Made by a program: the position numbers and the translations under genes. 64,000 nt of DNA, taken from the NCBI RefSeq assembly GCF_002574545.1, contig NZ_NUGT01000079.1, positions 110,395 through 174,394 of the forward strand, written 5' to 3'. The notes below the pieces were generated by a model that was not told the DNA's origin, did no database searches, and saw only the letters and a list, made by a program, of their open reading frames with translations. Position 1 is the stretch's first letter; every line of letters starts with the position of its first letter. Positions 43,347-55,589 of this stretch are shown here, piece after piece. Source of the stretch: Bacillus sp. AFS055030 (GTDB taxonomy: Bacteria; Bacillota; Bacilli; Bacillales; Bacillaceae_G).

Positions 43347-45014
43347 GTGCGAAGTGACATGATCAAAAAAGGAATCGACCGAGCGCCACATCGGAGCTTA
43401 TTATTAGCGGCAGGTGTTAAAGAGGAAGATTTTAATAAACCATTTATAGCGATTTGTAATTCATATATTGATATTGTTCCAGGTCATATTCATTTAAGGG
43501 AAATGGCTGATGTTGTAAAACAAGCAATTCGAGATGCTGGTGGAGTTCCATTTGAGTTTAATACGATTGGTGTCGATGATGGAATTGCAATGGGACATAT
43601 CGGAATGAGGTACTCTTTACCAAGTAGGGAAATCATTGCCGATGCAGCCGAAACTGTTATTAATGCACATTGGTTTGATGGCGTATTTTATATGCCAAAC
43701 TGCGATAAAATCACACCTGGAATGCTAATGGCAGCTGTTCGTACAAATGTACCAGCAGTTTTTGTATCAGGTGGGCCAATGGCAGGAGGTCTATCTAAAG
43801 ATGGAAAGGCTCTATCTCTTGTTTCAGTATTTGAAGGTGTAGGTGCTTTTAAATCAGGAAAAATGAGTGTAGAAGAATTACTCGATATTGAAAAGTCAGC
43901 ATGTCCTACATGTGGATCATGTTCTGGGATGTTCACAGCAAATTCAATGAATTGTATTATGGAAATGCTTGGTGTAGCACTACCGTATAACGGGACTATA
44001 CTTGCAACTAGTAAAGAGAGACATCAATTAATCCGTGATGCAGCAATTCATCTAATGGATTGTATTGAAAATGAAATAAAGCCAAGGGACATTATTACAA
44101 AAGAGGCAATTGATGATGCATTTGCACTAGATATGGCAATGGGTGGATCTACAAATACTGTTTTACACTTAATGGCTATCGCAAATGAAGCAGGAGTTGA
44201 TTACGACTTAAAAGATATAAATGATGTAGCTAGAAGAGTACCTTATTTATCTAAAATTAGTCCCGCCTCACACTATTCAATGCATGATGTTCATTTAGCA
44301 GGTGGTGTACCAGCAATAATTAAAGAGCTAACTACTATTCCTGGAGCCATTAATAGTGACCGCATTACAATTACGGGAAAAACTTTATTCGAGAATGTGC
44401 AAGAAGCTACAATCTCCAATAGTGAAGTGATTCGTAAAAAAGAAAATCCTTATTCACATACAGGCGGATTATCAATCTTACATGGGAATTTAGCCCCAGA
44501 CGGAGCAGTTATTAAAGTAGGTGCTGTTGATCCTTCAATCCAAACATTTATTGGTGAAGCAATTTGTTTTGACTCACATGATGAAGCGGTTGAAGCAATA
44601 GACAAAGGTCTCGTTAAAGAAGGGCATGTCGTTGTCATTCGATATGAGGGTCCAAAAGGTGGGCCTGGAATGCCTGAAATGCTAGCACCAACTTCTTCAA
44701 TTGTCGGAAGAGGTTTAGGAACAAAAGTTGCGTTAATTACAGATGGTCGTTTTTCGGGTGCTACAAGAGGAATTGCTATCGGACATATTTCTCCAGAAGC
44801 GGCTGAAGGTGGACCAATTGCATATATTGAAGACGGCGATGAAATCATCATCGATCTTTTATCAAGAAGTATCACATTATCAGTATCAAACGAAACATTA
44901 GAATCTCGTAAAAATACAAATATATTACATGAACCAAAAGTTAAAACGGGTTATTTAGCAAGATATGCCAAGTTAGTAACATCTGCTAATACAGGCGGAA
45001 TATTAAAAATATGA
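43347..45014 (+). CDS. ilvD: Dihydroxy-acid dehydratase
   Basis: Iron-sulfur dehydratase of 555 residues, converting dihydroxy-acids to 2-ketoacids for valine and isoleucine. Seen: the two cysteine motifs [10 protein letters not shown] and [16 protein letters not shown], plus the C-terminal [10 protein letters not shown] and [14 protein letters not shown]. The start is GTG 43347 with AAGGGTGA upstream, giving the family N-terminus [19 protein letters not shown]. The T-box leader begins only about 10 bases after its stop. Confidence 0.94.
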   Translation: MRSDMIKKGIDRAPHRSLLLAAGVKEEDFNKPFIAICNSYIDIVPGHIHLREMADVVKQAIRDAGGVPFEFNTIGVDDGIAMGHIGMRYSLPSREIIADAAETVINAHWFDGVFYMPNCDKITPGMLMAAVRTNVPAVFVSGGPMAGGLSKDGKALSLVSVFEGVGAFKSGKMSVEELLDIEKSACPTCGSCSGMFTANSMNCIMEMLGVALPYNGTILATSKERHQLIRDAAIHLMDCIENEIKPRDIITKEAIDDAFALDMAMGGSTNTVLHLMAIANEAGVDYDLKDINDVARRVPYLSKISPASHYSMHDVHLAGGVPAIIKELTTIPGAINSDRITITGKTLFENVQEATISNSEVIRKKENPYSHTGGLSILHGNLAPDGAVIKVGAVDPSIQTFIGEAICFDSHDEAVEAIDKGLVKEGHVVVIRYEGPKGGPGMPEMLAPTSSIVGRGLGTKVALITDGRFSGATRGIAIGHISPEAAEGGPIAYIEDGDEIIIDLLSRSITLSVSNETLESRKNTNILHEPKVKTGYLARYAKLVTSANTGGILKI

Positions 45015-45021
45015 AAAAGCA

Positions 45022-45290
45022 TTGAAAGAGAAAAGTAGTTATGAAAAGGATCTTCAGAGAGTCGGTGGCTGGTGTGAACCGATGACCTTGATTAATGAAA
45101 CTCACTCTTGAGTGTCAAGCTGAATTAATTTGTAATGTAGGCTTGAACGTTGGTCACGTTATAACCAGATTTTGGTTAGCCAAAATCCCAAAGTTAGGTT
45201 ATTAACCTAAGAAGAAGGGTGGTACCGCGAAAAGTCTTTCGCCCCTTCAGCATCTGCTGAAGTGTGGAGTTATGGCTTTTTTTATTGCGA
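45022..45290 (+). promoter_or_regulatory. T-box riboswitch (leucine specifier) upstream of ilvB
   Basis: Stem I region holds the AGAGAG and GGTGTGAACC elements. The likely specifier codon CTC (Leu, 45101-45103) lies in GAAACTCACT. The conserved T-box sequence AGGGTGGTACCGCG spans 45216-45229, and the terminator includes CTTCAGCA / TGCTGAAG (45245-45252, 45255-45262) with a T run at 45277-45284. Uncharged tRNA(Leu) should stabilise the antiterminator and allow transcription into ilvB-leuD. It sits inside the operon, directly behind ilvD. Confidence 0.93.
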
Positions 45291-45333
45291 ATAAATGGGT
45301 AAATCTTATCCGAAAATGGAGGGAAAAGTAGAA

Positions 45334-47037
45334 ATGAGTCATCATTCGATGAGAACTCTGTCAAAAGAATTGTCAGGTGCAAATTTACTAATTGATGCTT
45401 TGAAAAATGAAAATGTTGAAATGATTTTTGGTTACCCTGGAGGGGCAGTATTACCATTATATGATGCACTTTATGATGCTGATATCCCTCACATACTTGC
45501 AAGACATGAACAAGGGGCGATCCACGCTGCAGAAGGATATGCACGAGTGACTGGTCGTCCAGGAGTTGTCATTGCAACAAGTGGACCAGGTGCAACAAAT
45601 GTAGTCACTGGTTTAGCAGATGCAATGATGGATTCATTACCACTAGTTGTTTTCACTGGTCAGGTTGCTACAAATGTAATCGGAACGGATGCCTTTCAAG
45701 AAGCAGATGTGATTGGAATTACAATGCCAGTAACAAAACATAACTACCAAGTGCGTAATGTTGAAGATGTCCCACAAATCGTAAAAGAAGCATTCCATAT
45801 TGCTTCAACAGGCCGCCCAGGTCCAGTCGTTATTGATCTACCAAAAAATATGATGGTTGAAAAAGGAGTGAAAAAAGACGAAGTAGAAGTTCAATTACCA
45901 GGTTATCAACCGACTTATGAACCAAATTATATTCAAATAACAAAATTAATAGAAGCGATTGAAAAAGCTAAAAAACCAGTCGTTCTAGCTGGCGCAGGTA
46001 TATTACATGCAAAAGCAGCTGATGAGTTTACCGAATTTATCAAAAAGTACAATATCCCAGTTGTCAATACGCTATTAGGACTAGGTGGTTTTCCAGCAAA
46101 TGAGGAATTATTCCTTGGAATGGGTGGTATGCACGGAACTTATACAGCAAATATGGCAATGTATGAAAGTGATTTACTAATTAACATTGGAGCAAGATTT
46201 GATGATAGGCTGACGGGTAATTTAGCACACTTTGCTAAAAATGCGATTGTAGCACATATCGATATAGATCCTGCCGAAATTAACAAAGTTATTCCGACAA
46301 ATATTCCAATCGTTGGATGTGCTAAAGAAGTTCTAAAAGTTCTATTAAAACAAAAAGTAGATAAACAAAATCATAGTGAATGGTTAGAACTACTTAAAAG
46401 TCGTAAAGAGTCGTTTCCACTGCAGTATGAACCGAGTAGAGAAGTCATTAAACCACAAACTGTCTTAACTATACTCCATTCGATTACAAAAGGGAAAGCG
46501 ACGATTTCCACAGATGTAGGTCAACATCAAATGTGGGCGGCACAGTATTATCCTTTTGACGAGCCACATAAATGGATTACATCAGGTGGACTTGGAACGA
46601 TGGGATTTGGATTACCTGCTGCTATTGGTGCACAATTTGCAAAGCCTGATGAATTAGTTGTCGCCATCGTAGGTGATGCCGGATTCCAAATGACATTGCA
46701 GGAATTGAGCATGATCAAAGAACATAATTTACAAGTTAAAATTTTAATTTTAAATAACGCAGCATTAGGAATGGTAAGACAGTGGCAATCCGCATTTTAT
46801 AATGACCGCTTCTCTAGTTCTCTATTAGACTGCCAGCCTAGTTTCACGAAACTTGCTGAAGCTTACGGTATTAAAGGGATTACAATATCCGATCCAAATT
46901 TAGTTGAAAGTCAATTAAGAGAAGCAATTGAATTTGACGGACCAGTTTTAATTGATTGTCGAGTTCATCAAGCTGAAATCGTTACGCCAATGGTTCCTCC
47001 TGGTAAAGGAATACATCAAATGGAAGGGGTGAAATAA
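45334..47037 (+). CDS. ilvB: Acetolactate synthase, large subunit
   Basis: ThDP-dependent enzyme of 567 residues, making acetolactate or acetohydroxybutyrate from pyruvate (and 2-oxobutyrate). Seen: [17 protein letters not shown], the catalytic glutamate in [16 protein letters not shown], the central FAD-type domain, and the ThDP motif [15 protein letters not shown] ending in [15 protein letters not shown] 45334 follows GGAGGG; a longer frame from 45295 lies before that site. The stop overlaps the start of ilvH (TAATG). Confidence 0.94.
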   Translation: MSHHSMRTLSKELSGANLLIDALKNENVEMIFGYPGGAVLPLYDALYDADIPHILARHEQGAIHAAEGYARVTGRPGVVIATSGPGATNVVTGLADAMMDSLPLVVFTGQVATNVIGTDAFQEADVIGITMPVTKHNYQVRNVEDVPQIVKEAFHIASTGRPGPVVIDLPKNMMVEKGVKKDEVEVQLPGYQPTYEPNYIQITKLIEAIEKAKKPVVLAGAGILHAKAADEFTEFIKKYNIPVVNTLLGLGGFPANEELFLGMGGMHGTYTANMAMYESDLLINIGARFDDRLTGNLAHFAKNAIVAHIDIDPAEINKVIPTNIPIVGCAKEVLKVLLKQKVDKQNHSEWLELLKSRKESFPLQYEPSREVIKPQTVLTILHSITKGKATISTDVGQHQMWAAQYYPFDEPHKWITSGGLGTMGFGLPAAIGAQFAKPDELVVAIVGDAGFQMTLQELSMIKEHNLQVKILILNNAALGMVRQWQSAFYNDRFSSSLLDCQPSFTKLAEAYGIKGITISDPNLVESQLREAIEFDGPVLIDCRVHQAEIVTPMVPPGKGIHQMEGVK

Positions 47038-47552
47038 TGAAGCGAGTCATTACATCAACTGTACTAAATAACAGTGGCGTACTTAACCGAATTACAGGAG
47101 TGATTTCAAGAAGACGTTTTAATATCGAAAGTATTTCTGTAGGACATACTGAACAAAATCATATTTCAAGAATTACGTTTGTCGTACATGTAGAGGATTT
47201 ACAACAGGTTGAACAATTAATTAAACAACTTCATAAGCAAATTGATGTGATAAAAGTAGCAGATATAACAGAAGAGTCAGTTATTGCTAGAGAACTAGCC
47301 TTAATAAAGGTAAGTACAAATGCAACGACAAGAAATGAAATTTATAGTCTAATTGAACCATTTAGAGCCTCGGTTATTGATGTAAGCCGTGATCAGATTG
47401 TCGTTCAAGTAACTGGTACTTCTGATAAGGTAGAGGCTTTGATTGAATTATTAAGACCTTTCGAACTAAAAGAAATAGCTCGAACAGGTGTAACCGCATT
47501 TACTAGATCCACTAAACATAAGGAGCATGCTCAAAAGCTACTCTCTTATTAA
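47037..47552 (+). CDS. ilvH: Acetolactate synthase, small regulatory subunit
   Basis: Regulatory subunit of 171 residues. Seen: an N-terminal ACT domain (STVLNNSGVLNRITGVISRRRFNIESISVG) and the C-terminal ALS small-subunit domain. It stimulates IlvB and gives valine feedback inhibition. The ATG shares an A with the ilvB stop, so translation is coupled. The T-box and CodY site act upstream. Confidence 0.93.
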   Translation: MKRVITSTVLNNSGVLNRITGVISRRRFNIESISVGHTEQNHISRITFVVHVEDLQQVEQLIKQLHKQIDVIKVADITEESVIARELALIKVSTNATTRNEIYSLIEPFRASVIDVSRDQIVVQVTGTSDKVEALIELLRPFELKEIARTGVTAFTRSTKHKEHAQKLLSY

Positions 47553-47570
47553 ATAAAAATATAAAACTAA

Positions 47571-48602
<1,032 letters not shown>

Positions 48603-48605
48603 AAA

Positions 48606-49772
48606 ATGAGTAAAATTCAGTTTCTTGATACAACATTACGTGATGGCGAACAATCTCCTGGGGTTAATTTAAATCGATTAGAAAAGCTCGAAATTGCAAA
48701 ACAACTAGAAGCTTTAGGTGTTGATATCATTGAGGCTGGTTTTGCTGCTTCCTCAGAAGGTGACTTTTTAGGAGTTCAAGAGATTGCGAGACAGATTCGT
48801 TCTGTCTCCGTCTCTAGCCTTTCTAGAGCAAAAGATTCAGATATTAAAACAGCATGGGATGCATTAAAAAATGCTGCTGAACCGAGACTTCATATATTTC
48901 TAGCTACAAGTGACATTCATATGAAATATAAATTAAACATGACTAGATTAGAAGTTTTAGAAACTGCTAAACATTGTGTCCAGCTTGCAAAATCCTTTTT
49001 TCCAAAAGTCCAAATATCAGCTGAGGATGCATGTCGTACGGATCGAGCATTCCTTGCCGAATTCGCAGAGACCGCCATTAAAGCTGGTGCGGATGTGATT
49101 AATATTCCAGATACTGTTGGTTACACAAGTCCTTCAGAATATTTCGATCTATTTAAATATTTACAAGAAAATGTACCGTCTTATCATAAAGCCATTTTTT
49201 CTTGTCACTGTCATGATGACCTAGGGATGGCAGTAGCGAATTCTTTAGCTGCTATACAGGCTGGAGCAACTCAAGTTGAATGTACTGTAAATGGAATTGG
49301 GGAAAGAGCAGGAAATGCAGCCCTAGAAGAAATAGCTGTTGCACTACATATTAGGGAAGATGTTTACCGGAAAAATACTAATTTACGATTACAAGAAATT
49401 ACTAAGACAAGTGAACTTGTTAGTCGTCTTACAGGTATGGTTGTCCAGAAGAATAAAGCAATTGTTGGTACAAATGCATTTGCTCATGAATCAGGTATTC
49501 ATCAAGATGGTGTACTAAAAGAGCCAACAACATATGAAATTATACCCCCATCATTAATTGGGCTTTCTACAAATTCATTAGTATTAGGGAAACATTCAGG
49601 GCGACATGCTTTTACTGACAAATTAAAAGAACTTGGATTCAACTTTTCAACTGAAATTATTAACGAAGCGTTTATTCAATTTAAAACTTTGACTGATTCT
49701 AAGAAAGAAATTACAGATGCAGATTTATTAAACATTATTAGTAAATGGAGCAAAAAGGAGGTTCTAAAATGA
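48606..49772 (+). CDS. leuA: 2-isopropylmalate synthase, short form lacking the C-terminal regulatory domain
   Basis: Condenses acetyl-CoA with 2-oxoisovalerate, the first committed step of leucine synthesis. Seen: [16 protein letters not shown], the [12 protein letters not shown] metal site, [14 protein letters not shown], and a helical subdomain up to about residue 380. The protein ends at residue 388, whereas usual Bacillus LeuA has about 510-520 residues with a C-terminal domain that binds leucine. No remnant of that domain is present: the stop overlaps the leuB start (ATGA), and the leuB RBS is made of the last leuA codons. Feedback inhibition by leucine is therefore probably lost or reduced. 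Confidence 0.9.
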   Translation: MSKIQFLDTTLRDGEQSPGVNLNRLEKLEIAKQLEALGVDIIEAGFAASSEGDFLGVQEIARQIRSVSVSSLSRAKDSDIKTAWDALKNAAEPRLHIFLATSDIHMKYKLNMTRLEVLETAKHCVQLAKSFFPKVQISAEDACRTDRAFLAEFAETAIKAGADVINIPDTVGYTSPSEYFDLFKYLQENVPSYHKAIFSCHCHDDLGMAVANSLAAIQAGATQVECTVNGIGERAGNAALEEIAVALHIREDVYRKNTNLRLQEITKTSELVSRLTGMVVQKNKAIVGTNAFAHESGIHQDGVLKEPTTYEIIPPSLIGLSTNSLVLGKHSGRHAFTDKLKELGFNFSTEIINEAFIQFKTLTDSKKEITDADLLNIISKWSKKEVLK

Positions 49773-50836
49773 AATTAAAGATCGCATGTCTTCCAGGAGA
49801 CGGAATCGGACCAGAAATTATGAGTTCAGCTGTACAGGTTTTAGAACAGATTGCACAATCTTATCAACATGATTTTACTTTTTCAACAAATTTATTCGGA
49901 GGTCACGCGATCGATGAAACAGGCACTTCATTACCGAAAGAAACATTAGATAATTGTTTAAATTCAGATGCCGTATTATTGGCAGCAGTAGGTGGACCAA
50001 AATGGGATCAAGGTGTTGAACGACCAGAAAGTGGCTTATTAAGATTAAGAAAATCACTTAATTTATACGCAAATATCCGACCAGTCGATGTTTACGATGA
50101 ACTTGTCAATCATTCACCTTTAAAATCTGAGCAAGTAAGAAATGTAAGCTTTGTCGTCGTTCGAGAATTAACAGGAGGAATCTATTTTTCCGAACCTCGT
50201 TTCCATAATGAAAATGAAGCAACGGATACTCTTTCCTATACTAGAGAAGAAATAGAACGCATTGTAAAGTATGGATTTGAGTTAGCAAAAACTAGAAAAG
50301 GTAAACTTACATCAGTTGATAAAGCAAATGTATTAGAATCTAGTAAACTTTGGCGAAAAATAGTAAATGAATTAAGTTCAAATTATCCAGAAGTAGAAGT
50401 TGAACATATTCTTGTTGATGCAGCTGCGATGGAGTTAATTCGAAACCCTAGAAGATTTGATGTAATCGTTACTGAAAATTTATTTGGGGATATTTTAAGC
50501 GATGAAGCTTCGATGATTACTGGTTCTTTAGGAATGCTCCCTTCTGCAAGTAGATCTGGCAAAGGCCCATCATTATATGAACCAATTCACGGTTCAGCAC
50601 CAGATATCGCTGGACAAAATAAGGCAAATCCAATTGCAATATTAAGATCAGTGGCGATGATGCTTCGAGATTTTAACTTAGTTGATGAAGCAAACTCGAT
50701 TGAAAACGCGATTGTAAATGCAATAAATAATGGCTATTTAACTGGTGACCTAGGTGGAAAAAATTCAACGAGTGAATTTACAGAACAAGTTGTAAAAGAA
50801 TTACAATTTCAAACAGTAGGAGGTACGGTTCGATGA
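49769..50836 (+). CDS. leuB: 3-isopropylmalate dehydrogenase
   Basis: NAD-dependent enzyme of 355 residues, oxidising and decarboxylating 3-isopropylmalate. Seen: [14 protein letters not shown], the substrate-site [23 protein letters not shown], and [24 protein letters not shown] 49769 has AAAGGAGG upstream and overlaps the leuA stop by four bases; the open frame from 49745 inside leuA is not used. It overlaps leuC by four bases. Confidence 0.94.
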   Translation: MKLKIACLPGDGIGPEIMSSAVQVLEQIAQSYQHDFTFSTNLFGGHAIDETGTSLPKETLDNCLNSDAVLLAAVGGPKWDQGVERPESGLLRLRKSLNLYANIRPVDVYDELVNHSPLKSEQVRNVSFVVVRELTGGIYFSEPRFHNENEATDTLSYTREEIERIVKYGFELAKTRKGKLTSVDKANVLESSKLWRKIVNELSSNYPEVEVEHILVDAAAMELIRNPRRFDVIVTENLFGDILSDEASMITGSLGMLPSASRSGKGPSLYEPIHGSAPDIAGQNKANPIAILRSVAMMLRDFNLVDEANSIENAIVNAINNGYLTGDLGGKNSTSEFTEQVVKELQFQTVGGTVR

Positions 50837-52227
50837 AGCAAACATTGTTTGATAAACTTTGGCAAAATCATGTTGTAACTGGTGAAGAAGGTAAACCACA
50901 ACTTTTGTATATCGATCTACACTTAGTCCATGAGGTAACTTCTCCGCAAGCTTTCGAAGGATTGAGATTATCTAATCGTAAAGTAAGAAGACCAGAATTA
51001 ACTTTTGCGACAATGGATCATAATGTACCAACAAAAAATCAATTAGTGATTACGGATTTAATTGCTAAACAACAAATGGATACGTTAAGAAATAATTGTC
51101 AGGAGTTCAATATTCCTTTAGCAGATATTACAGATGAGGACCAAGGCATTGTCCACGTAATTGGACCAGAACTAGGGTTAACTCAGCCGGGAAAAACAAT
51201 TGTTTGTGGAGATAGTCATACATCTACTCACGGTGCATTTGGTGCTTTAGCATTTGGAATTGGAACAAGTGAAGTTGAACATGTTTTAGCAACTCAAACT
51301 TTATGGCAAGTTAAGCCGAAATCAATGGGTGTGAAACTTGATGGTAAACTTCCAAAAGGTGTATATGCTAAAGATATCATTCTTCATTTACTAGCAACTT
51401 ATGGTGTTTCAATGGGAACTGGATATGTCATTGAGTTTTATGGTGAAGCAATTACAAATATGTCAATGGAAGAGCGTATGACTTTATGTAATATGGCAAT
51501 TGAGGGAGGAGCAAAAGCTGGATTAGTTGCTCCTGATCAAAAAACGTTCGAGTATTTAAAAGGTCGGAAATATACAGTTAACTCATATGATGAAAAATTA
51601 GTAGAATGGAAGAAATTATATACAGAAGAGGGAGCGACATTTGATAAAACAATCGAAGTGGATGTAGCAACCCTTGCACCTTATGTAACTTGGGGAACAA
51701 ATCCTGGAATGGGCGTAAGAATTGATGAAGCCCTTCCAAAAGCCAAGGATGAGAACTACGAACGAGCTTATGAATATATGGGACTAAAGCCGGAAATCAC
51801 ACCTAAAGAGATTCCAGTTCAGCATGTTTTCATCGGTTCTTGTACTAATTCTAGATTGTCAGATTTAGAGGAAGCGGCAAATTATCTTAAAGGAAAGAAA
51901 GTTAAATCGGATGTACGTGCATTAGTTGTTCCTGGGTCAAAAAAGGTTCGAAATGCAGCGATGGCAAAAGGACTACATAAAGTCTTTATCGAAGCAGGAT
52001 TTGAATGGAGGGAAGCTGGTTGTTCGATGTGTCTGGCAATGAATCCAGACCAAGTACCAGCTGGAGAACATTGTGCATCTACTTCAAACCGAAACTTTGA
52101 AGGAAGACAAGGAAAAGGAGCAAGAACACATTTAGTAAGTCCAGTAATGGCAGCGGCTGCTGCAGTACATGGTCATTTTATTGATATTCGAAAGGAGCAA
52201 GCAAATGAAACCGTTACGTACGCATAA
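50833..52227 (+). CDS. leuC: 3-isopropylmalate dehydratase, large subunit
   Basis: Aconitase-family subunit of 464 residues. Seen: the active-site [21 protein letters not shown] and the 4Fe-4S cysteines in GSCTNSR and [12 protein letters not shown]. With LeuD it isomerises 2- to 3-isopropylmalate. It starts in an ATGA overlap with leuB and overlaps leuD by 23 bases, so expression is tightly coupled. Confidence 0.94.
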   Translation: MKQTLFDKLWQNHVVTGEEGKPQLLYIDLHLVHEVTSPQAFEGLRLSNRKVRRPELTFATMDHNVPTKNQLVITDLIAKQQMDTLRNNCQEFNIPLADITDEDQGIVHVIGPELGLTQPGKTIVCGDSHTSTHGAFGALAFGIGTSEVEHVLATQTLWQVKPKSMGVKLDGKLPKGVYAKDIILHLLATYGVSMGTGYVIEFYGEAITNMSMEERMTLCNMAIEGGAKAGLVAPDQKTFEYLKGRKYTVNSYDEKLVEWKKLYTEEGATFDKTIEVDVATLAPYVTWGTNPGMGVRIDEALPKAKDENYERAYEYMGLKPEITPKEIPVQHVFIGSCTNSRLSDLEEAANYLKGKKVKSDVRALVVPGSKKVRNAAMAKGLHKVFIEAGFEWREAGCSMCLAMNPDQVPAGEHCASTSNRNFEGRQGKGARTHLVSPVMAAAAAVHGHFIDIRKEQANETVTYA

Positions 52228-52780
52228 AGGCACAACCGTATCAATTATGTTAGATAATATCGACACAGACCAAATTATTCCAAAACAATATTTAAAACGA
52301 ATCGAACGAACTGGCTTTGGAGAATTTTTATTCGATGAATGGCGATATCATGATGATCGCTCACCTAATCAATCTTTTTCATTAAATAATGAAGATCGAA
52401 AAAATGCTTCAATCCTAGTAAGTGGAAATAATTTTGGTTGTGGTTCATCTAGAGAACACGCACCTTGGGCGTTAAATGATTATGGATTTACAATTATAAT
52501 TGCTGGCAGCTTCGCAGATATTTTCTATAATAACTGTATAAAAAATGGCATGCTTCCAATTGTATTAAATGATGAGATTCGCACAAAATTATCTACATTA
52601 AGTGGGAATCAAGAAATTGAAGTAGATTTGGAAAAACAAGTCGTAAAAACCATATTTGGGGACTTTGAATTCTCAATCGATCCTGTTTGGAAAGAAAAAC
52701 TAATGAATGGTTTAGATGATATTGCGATTACGATGAAATATGAAAATGAAATTGAAAAATATGAAAAATTACACGCATAA
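52205..52780 (+). CDS. leuD: 3-isopropylmalate dehydratase, small subunit
   Basis: Small subunit of 191 residues. Seen: the swivelling-domain motifs [16 protein letters not shown] and [16 protein letters not shown], and the [13 protein letters not shown] stretch. ATG 52205 follows GAAAGGAG; the longer frame from 52169 has no RBS. It is the last gene of the operon and is followed by a strong terminator. Confidence 0.94.
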   Translation: MKPLRTHKGTTVSIMLDNIDTDQIIPKQYLKRIERTGFGEFLFDEWRYHDDRSPNQSFSLNNEDRKNASILVSGNNFGCGSSREHAPWALNDYGFTIIIAGSFADIFYNNCIKNGMLPIVLNDEIRTKLSTLSGNQEIEVDLEKQVVKTIFGDFEFSIDPVWKEKLMNGLDDIAITMKYENEIEKYEKLHA

Positions 52781-52783
52781 CTA

Positions 52784-52836
52784 AAAAAAAGAAGTATCTT
52801 ATAAGTGAGCTTTACTTATGAGATACTTCTTTTTTG
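52784..52836 (+). terminator. Terminator of the ilv-leu operon
   Basis: Long stem AAAAGAAGTATCTTATAAGT / ACTTATGAGATACTTCTTTT with a short loop and T run. Confidence 0.93.
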
Positions 52837-52987
52837 TTGCAAGCATGACGATTAGCATAAATAGTTATAGGTGCTCCATTTTATATTTGTCGATTAAATT
52901 AACTTAAATGAATAAAATATTTGAATATTTTGATTATTATTTAATAAGATTAAAAATACATTGTTAAACTAGAGAGAGGTGATAAAA

Positions 52988-53836
52988 TTGAACCTAAAAA
53001 TAATTGTAGATAGCTCTTCTGATCTTCCGTTAGAACTATTGAAAAAAAACGATATTTCTGTCATTCCATTAAGAGTCTATGACCAATTAGAAAAAGAGTA
53101 TCTAGATGGGGTTAACTTACAATCAAATGAGTTAATGCAAAGAATGAAAAATGGAGAAAACTTTACTTCTTCTTTACCTTCTTACGATGCAATTTATCAA
53201 ACTTTAGTCTCGTGTAGTGCAGAACAAAATTGTGTCTATCTTACTTGTTCTGGTGACTTATCTGGTACGTATAATTTTGCACAATTAGTAAAACTAGATA
53301 TTTTAGAAAACAATCCAAATGCCTCTATTCATATCATTGATACTAGATCAGTATCACTTGGAATTGGTGTATTAGTTATGGAGCTAATAGAAGGTGTAAA
53401 TAATAATGAACCATTTGAAAATTTAATGATACGATTAAATCAAAATATTAATAAAATCCAACATATTTTTACGTTAGAAGATCTTCAATATTTAATACGA
53501 GGCGGTCGTGTCGGTAAGTTTGCTGGATTTTTAGGTGGTATGCTAAATATAAATCCGATAATGGAAGTAAACGAAGGGAAATTTAAACCACTTGAAAAAG
53601 TACGAGGTCGAAAAAAAGCATTGAATCGAATGTTAGAACTAATAAAGAGTCGAAAAGATGAACTTAGTAGAAATGTTGGAGTTGTATATGGAGTAAAAGA
53701 TGAAAATACAGAACAATTTATTGAACAATTAAAGGATCTAATTGGTAATGATCAGATAATAGAAAACTCAGTTGGTTCAGCAGTCGGCGTCCACACAGGC
53801 CCTAGTGCAATAGGAATCTTTTTTCTAGCTAAATAA
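52988..53836 (+). CDS. DegV-family fatty-acid-binding protein
   Basis: Protein of 282 residues with the DegV start KIIVDSSSDLP, the TSLPSYDAIYQ-type site (here FTSSLPS), YLTCSGDLSGTYNFA, and the EDLQYLIRGGRVGKFAGFLGGMLNINPIM signature. Family members bind a fatty acid and work with fatty acid kinase in phospholipid supply. The TTG at 52988 follows AGAGAGGTG and gives the standard start; the GTG at 52979 overlaps the RBS. It is a single-gene unit. Confidence 0.9.
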   Translation: MNLKIIVDSSSDLPLELLKKNDISVIPLRVYDQLEKEYLDGVNLQSNELMQRMKNGENFTSSLPSYDAIYQTLVSCSAEQNCVYLTCSGDLSGTYNFAQLVKLDILENNPNASIHIIDTRSVSLGIGVLVMELIEGVNNNEPFENLMIRLNQNINKIQHIFTLEDLQYLIRGGRVGKFAGFLGGMLNINPIMEVNEGKFKPLEKVRGRKKALNRMLELIKSRKDELSRNVGVVYGVKDENTEQFIEQLKDLIGNDQIIENSVGSAVGVHTGPSAIGIFFLAK

Positions 53837-54398
53837 GAAAGTTCATTTCGACTCTCATAGTGGTGAGAGTTTTTTTGTTCCGTAAAACTTTTAAATAAAA
53901 AATATATAAATATAATAAAATGGTAGTTTAATAGGAAATGAGAACACATTGTTGTTGACTAAAAGTAGACGTGATTATGGATGGTAAAACAGTTTTTGAC
54001 AAAAATAAGTGTAAAAATAGTAAGGAATTTGTCTTAATTAACTATTAAATTCTAGCTATTTATAATCAGATAGATTATTCCTGTGGAAATTAATTTTAGT
54101 AAGATAGAAGTCTAAGTTACCGTTATTTCAATAAGTAAGAGGCGGGTTGAAAAGCGACTCTCATTAAGGAATTTTGATAGAGTTTAGTTCGAAACCTAAT
54201 ACCAAAATCTATTTTTCTATCCTACTTTCTTATGCTTCTAATCTATCTATCATAAAAATCAAAACCAACTTCATACTAAAACAAAAAATACAATTAAACA
54301 TTTTAGTAAACACCAATTAACTTTTTTTGGTAAAATAAATTTGAGCAAAGATCAATTACTTACATATTAAATAGAAATAATGAATAGGAGTGGTGGTG
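53837..54398. other. Long non-coding intergenic stretch
   Basis: About 560 AT-rich bases after degV. Apart from the terminator at 53850-53877 it has a TTGACA hexamer near 53995 without a good -10, and a 23-codon frame at 53976 without an RBS. I see no RNA gene or repeat. Confidence 0.5.
53850..53877 (+). terminator. Terminator after the DegV gene
   Basis: Stem GACTCTCA / TGAGAGTT around a short loop, followed by seven T residues. Confidence 0.85.
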
Positions 54399-55403
54399 TT
54401 GAAAGCTTATATTTTAAGGGACACAAAAGGGCCAGAGTCATTAAAATTGGAAAATGTTGAGATTGGTGCTGTTTTACCGAATGAAGTAGTCATTAAGTTA
54501 AAAGCAGCTTCCTTAAACCGACGTGATTTTTTTATAACTCATGGTATGTATCCAGGGATGAAATTAGATGCAATTTTGGGATCAGACGGTGCTGGAGTGG
54601 TTGAGGCTATTGGAGAAGAGGTACAAAGTTTTTCTGTAGGTGATGAAGTAATCATGAATCCAAGTTTAAACTGGGGCGACCGTGACGATATCAATTCTGA
54701 TGAATTCACTGTACTAGGAATGCCATCTAATGGTACATTTGCTGAATTTATTAAAATACCAGTTGAAAATGTTTATAAAAAGCCTGAGTATTTGTCATGG
54801 GAAGAGGCTGCAGCAATTCCATTAGCTGCACTTACTGCATATAGAGCGTTAATGACACGTGGTCAATTACAAAAGAATGATACAGTATTAATTCCAGGTA
54901 TCGGTAGTGGGGTAGCATTATATGCATTGCAAATTGCTGTAGCGTTCGGGTCAAAAGTACTAGTTACGTCTAGTAGCAATGAAAAAATTGAAAAAGCAAT
55001 TGAAATGGGAGCGACTGCTGGTTTTAATTACCGAGAAAAAGATTGGTATAAAAAACTTCGTAAAGAATTTGGATTTGTAAATCTTACAATTGATGGAGTT
55101 GGTGGTGAATCATTTAATCGATTAATTGATTTGACAGCTCAAGGTGGAAGAATCGTATCATTTGGTGCGACAAATGGACCAGTTCCTCAAACTGTTTTGC
55201 CAAAAGTATTCTTTAAAAATATGGACATTAGAGGGACAACGATGGGAAGTCCAAGAGAGTTTGAACAAATGTTAGCATTTTTTGAAGAACATAAAATTAA
55301 ACCAATACTAGATCAATCATATGAATTCTTGGATGTCATTAGCGCATTACAACATATGGGTGAAGGAACTAATTTTGGCAAAATTACAATCAAAATAGGT
55401 TAA
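54399..55403 (+). CDS. Zinc-binding-type alcohol dehydrogenase/quinone oxidoreductase family protein
   Basis: Medium-chain dehydrogenase/reductase of 334 residues. Seen: EVVIKLKAASLNRRDFFITHGMYPG, ILGSDGAGVVEAIG, AAIPLAALTAYRALM, and the Rossmann stretch VLIPGIGSGVALYALQIA, where the usual GxGGVG is altered to GIGSGV. The zinc-cysteine cluster of true alcohol dehydrogenases is not present. Four possible starts (GTG, GTG, GTG, TTG) lie in a row; TTG 54399 is eight bases after AGGAG and gives MKAYIL, as in relatives. The substrate is unknown. Confidence 0.82.
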   Translation: MKAYILRDTKGPESLKLENVEIGAVLPNEVVIKLKAASLNRRDFFITHGMYPGMKLDAILGSDGAGVVEAIGEEVQSFSVGDEVIMNPSLNWGDRDDINSDEFTVLGMPSNGTFAEFIKIPVENVYKKPEYLSWEEAAAIPLAALTAYRALMTRGQLQKNDTVLIPGIGSGVALYALQIAVAFGSKVLVTSSSNEKIEKAIEMGATAGFNYREKDWYKKLRKEFGFVNLTIDGVGGESFNRLIDLTAQGGRIVSFGATNGPVPQTVLPKVFFKNMDIRGTTMGSPREFEQMLAFFEEHKIKPILDQSYEFLDVISALQHMGEGTNFGKITIKIG

Positions 55404-55436
55404 TTTGTCTTGTTTTTTGAAGTTTGGCTTCATTCA

Positions 55437-55468
55437 AAAGAACTGAATAGCTCAGTTCTTTTTTTTTT
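55437..55468 (+). terminator. Terminator after the oxidoreductase gene
   Basis: Stem AAGAACTGA / TCAGTTCTT with a five-base loop and a run of about eight T residues. Confidence 0.88.
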
Positions 55469-55589
55469 ACACCTTGATAAATTACAATTAACATCATATG
55501 ATTATTACAAATGTAATATTTAAAAAATTTAGTATTTTGAGTATTGTAAGCGTTTTATCGAAGTGATTAATTATTTTGGGGGGCTTATT

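Noticed and set aside
44450..44875. A minus-strand open frame inside ilvD
   Set aside because: It overlaps conserved coding sequence of ilvD and has no RBS or recognisable domain; it is a shadow frame.
49745..49772. A frameshift in leuA that would hide the regulatory domain in another frame
   Set aside because: leuB begins at 49769, leaving no room for a ~130-residue domain in any frame.
52169..52204. A longer LeuD N-terminus
   Set aside because: It lies before the GAAAGGAG site at about 52190 and adds residues not typical of LeuD; ATG 52205 is better.
53976..54047. A 23-codon frame in the long gap after the DegV gene
   Set aside because: No RBS and no distinctive composition; likely random in AT-rich sequence.
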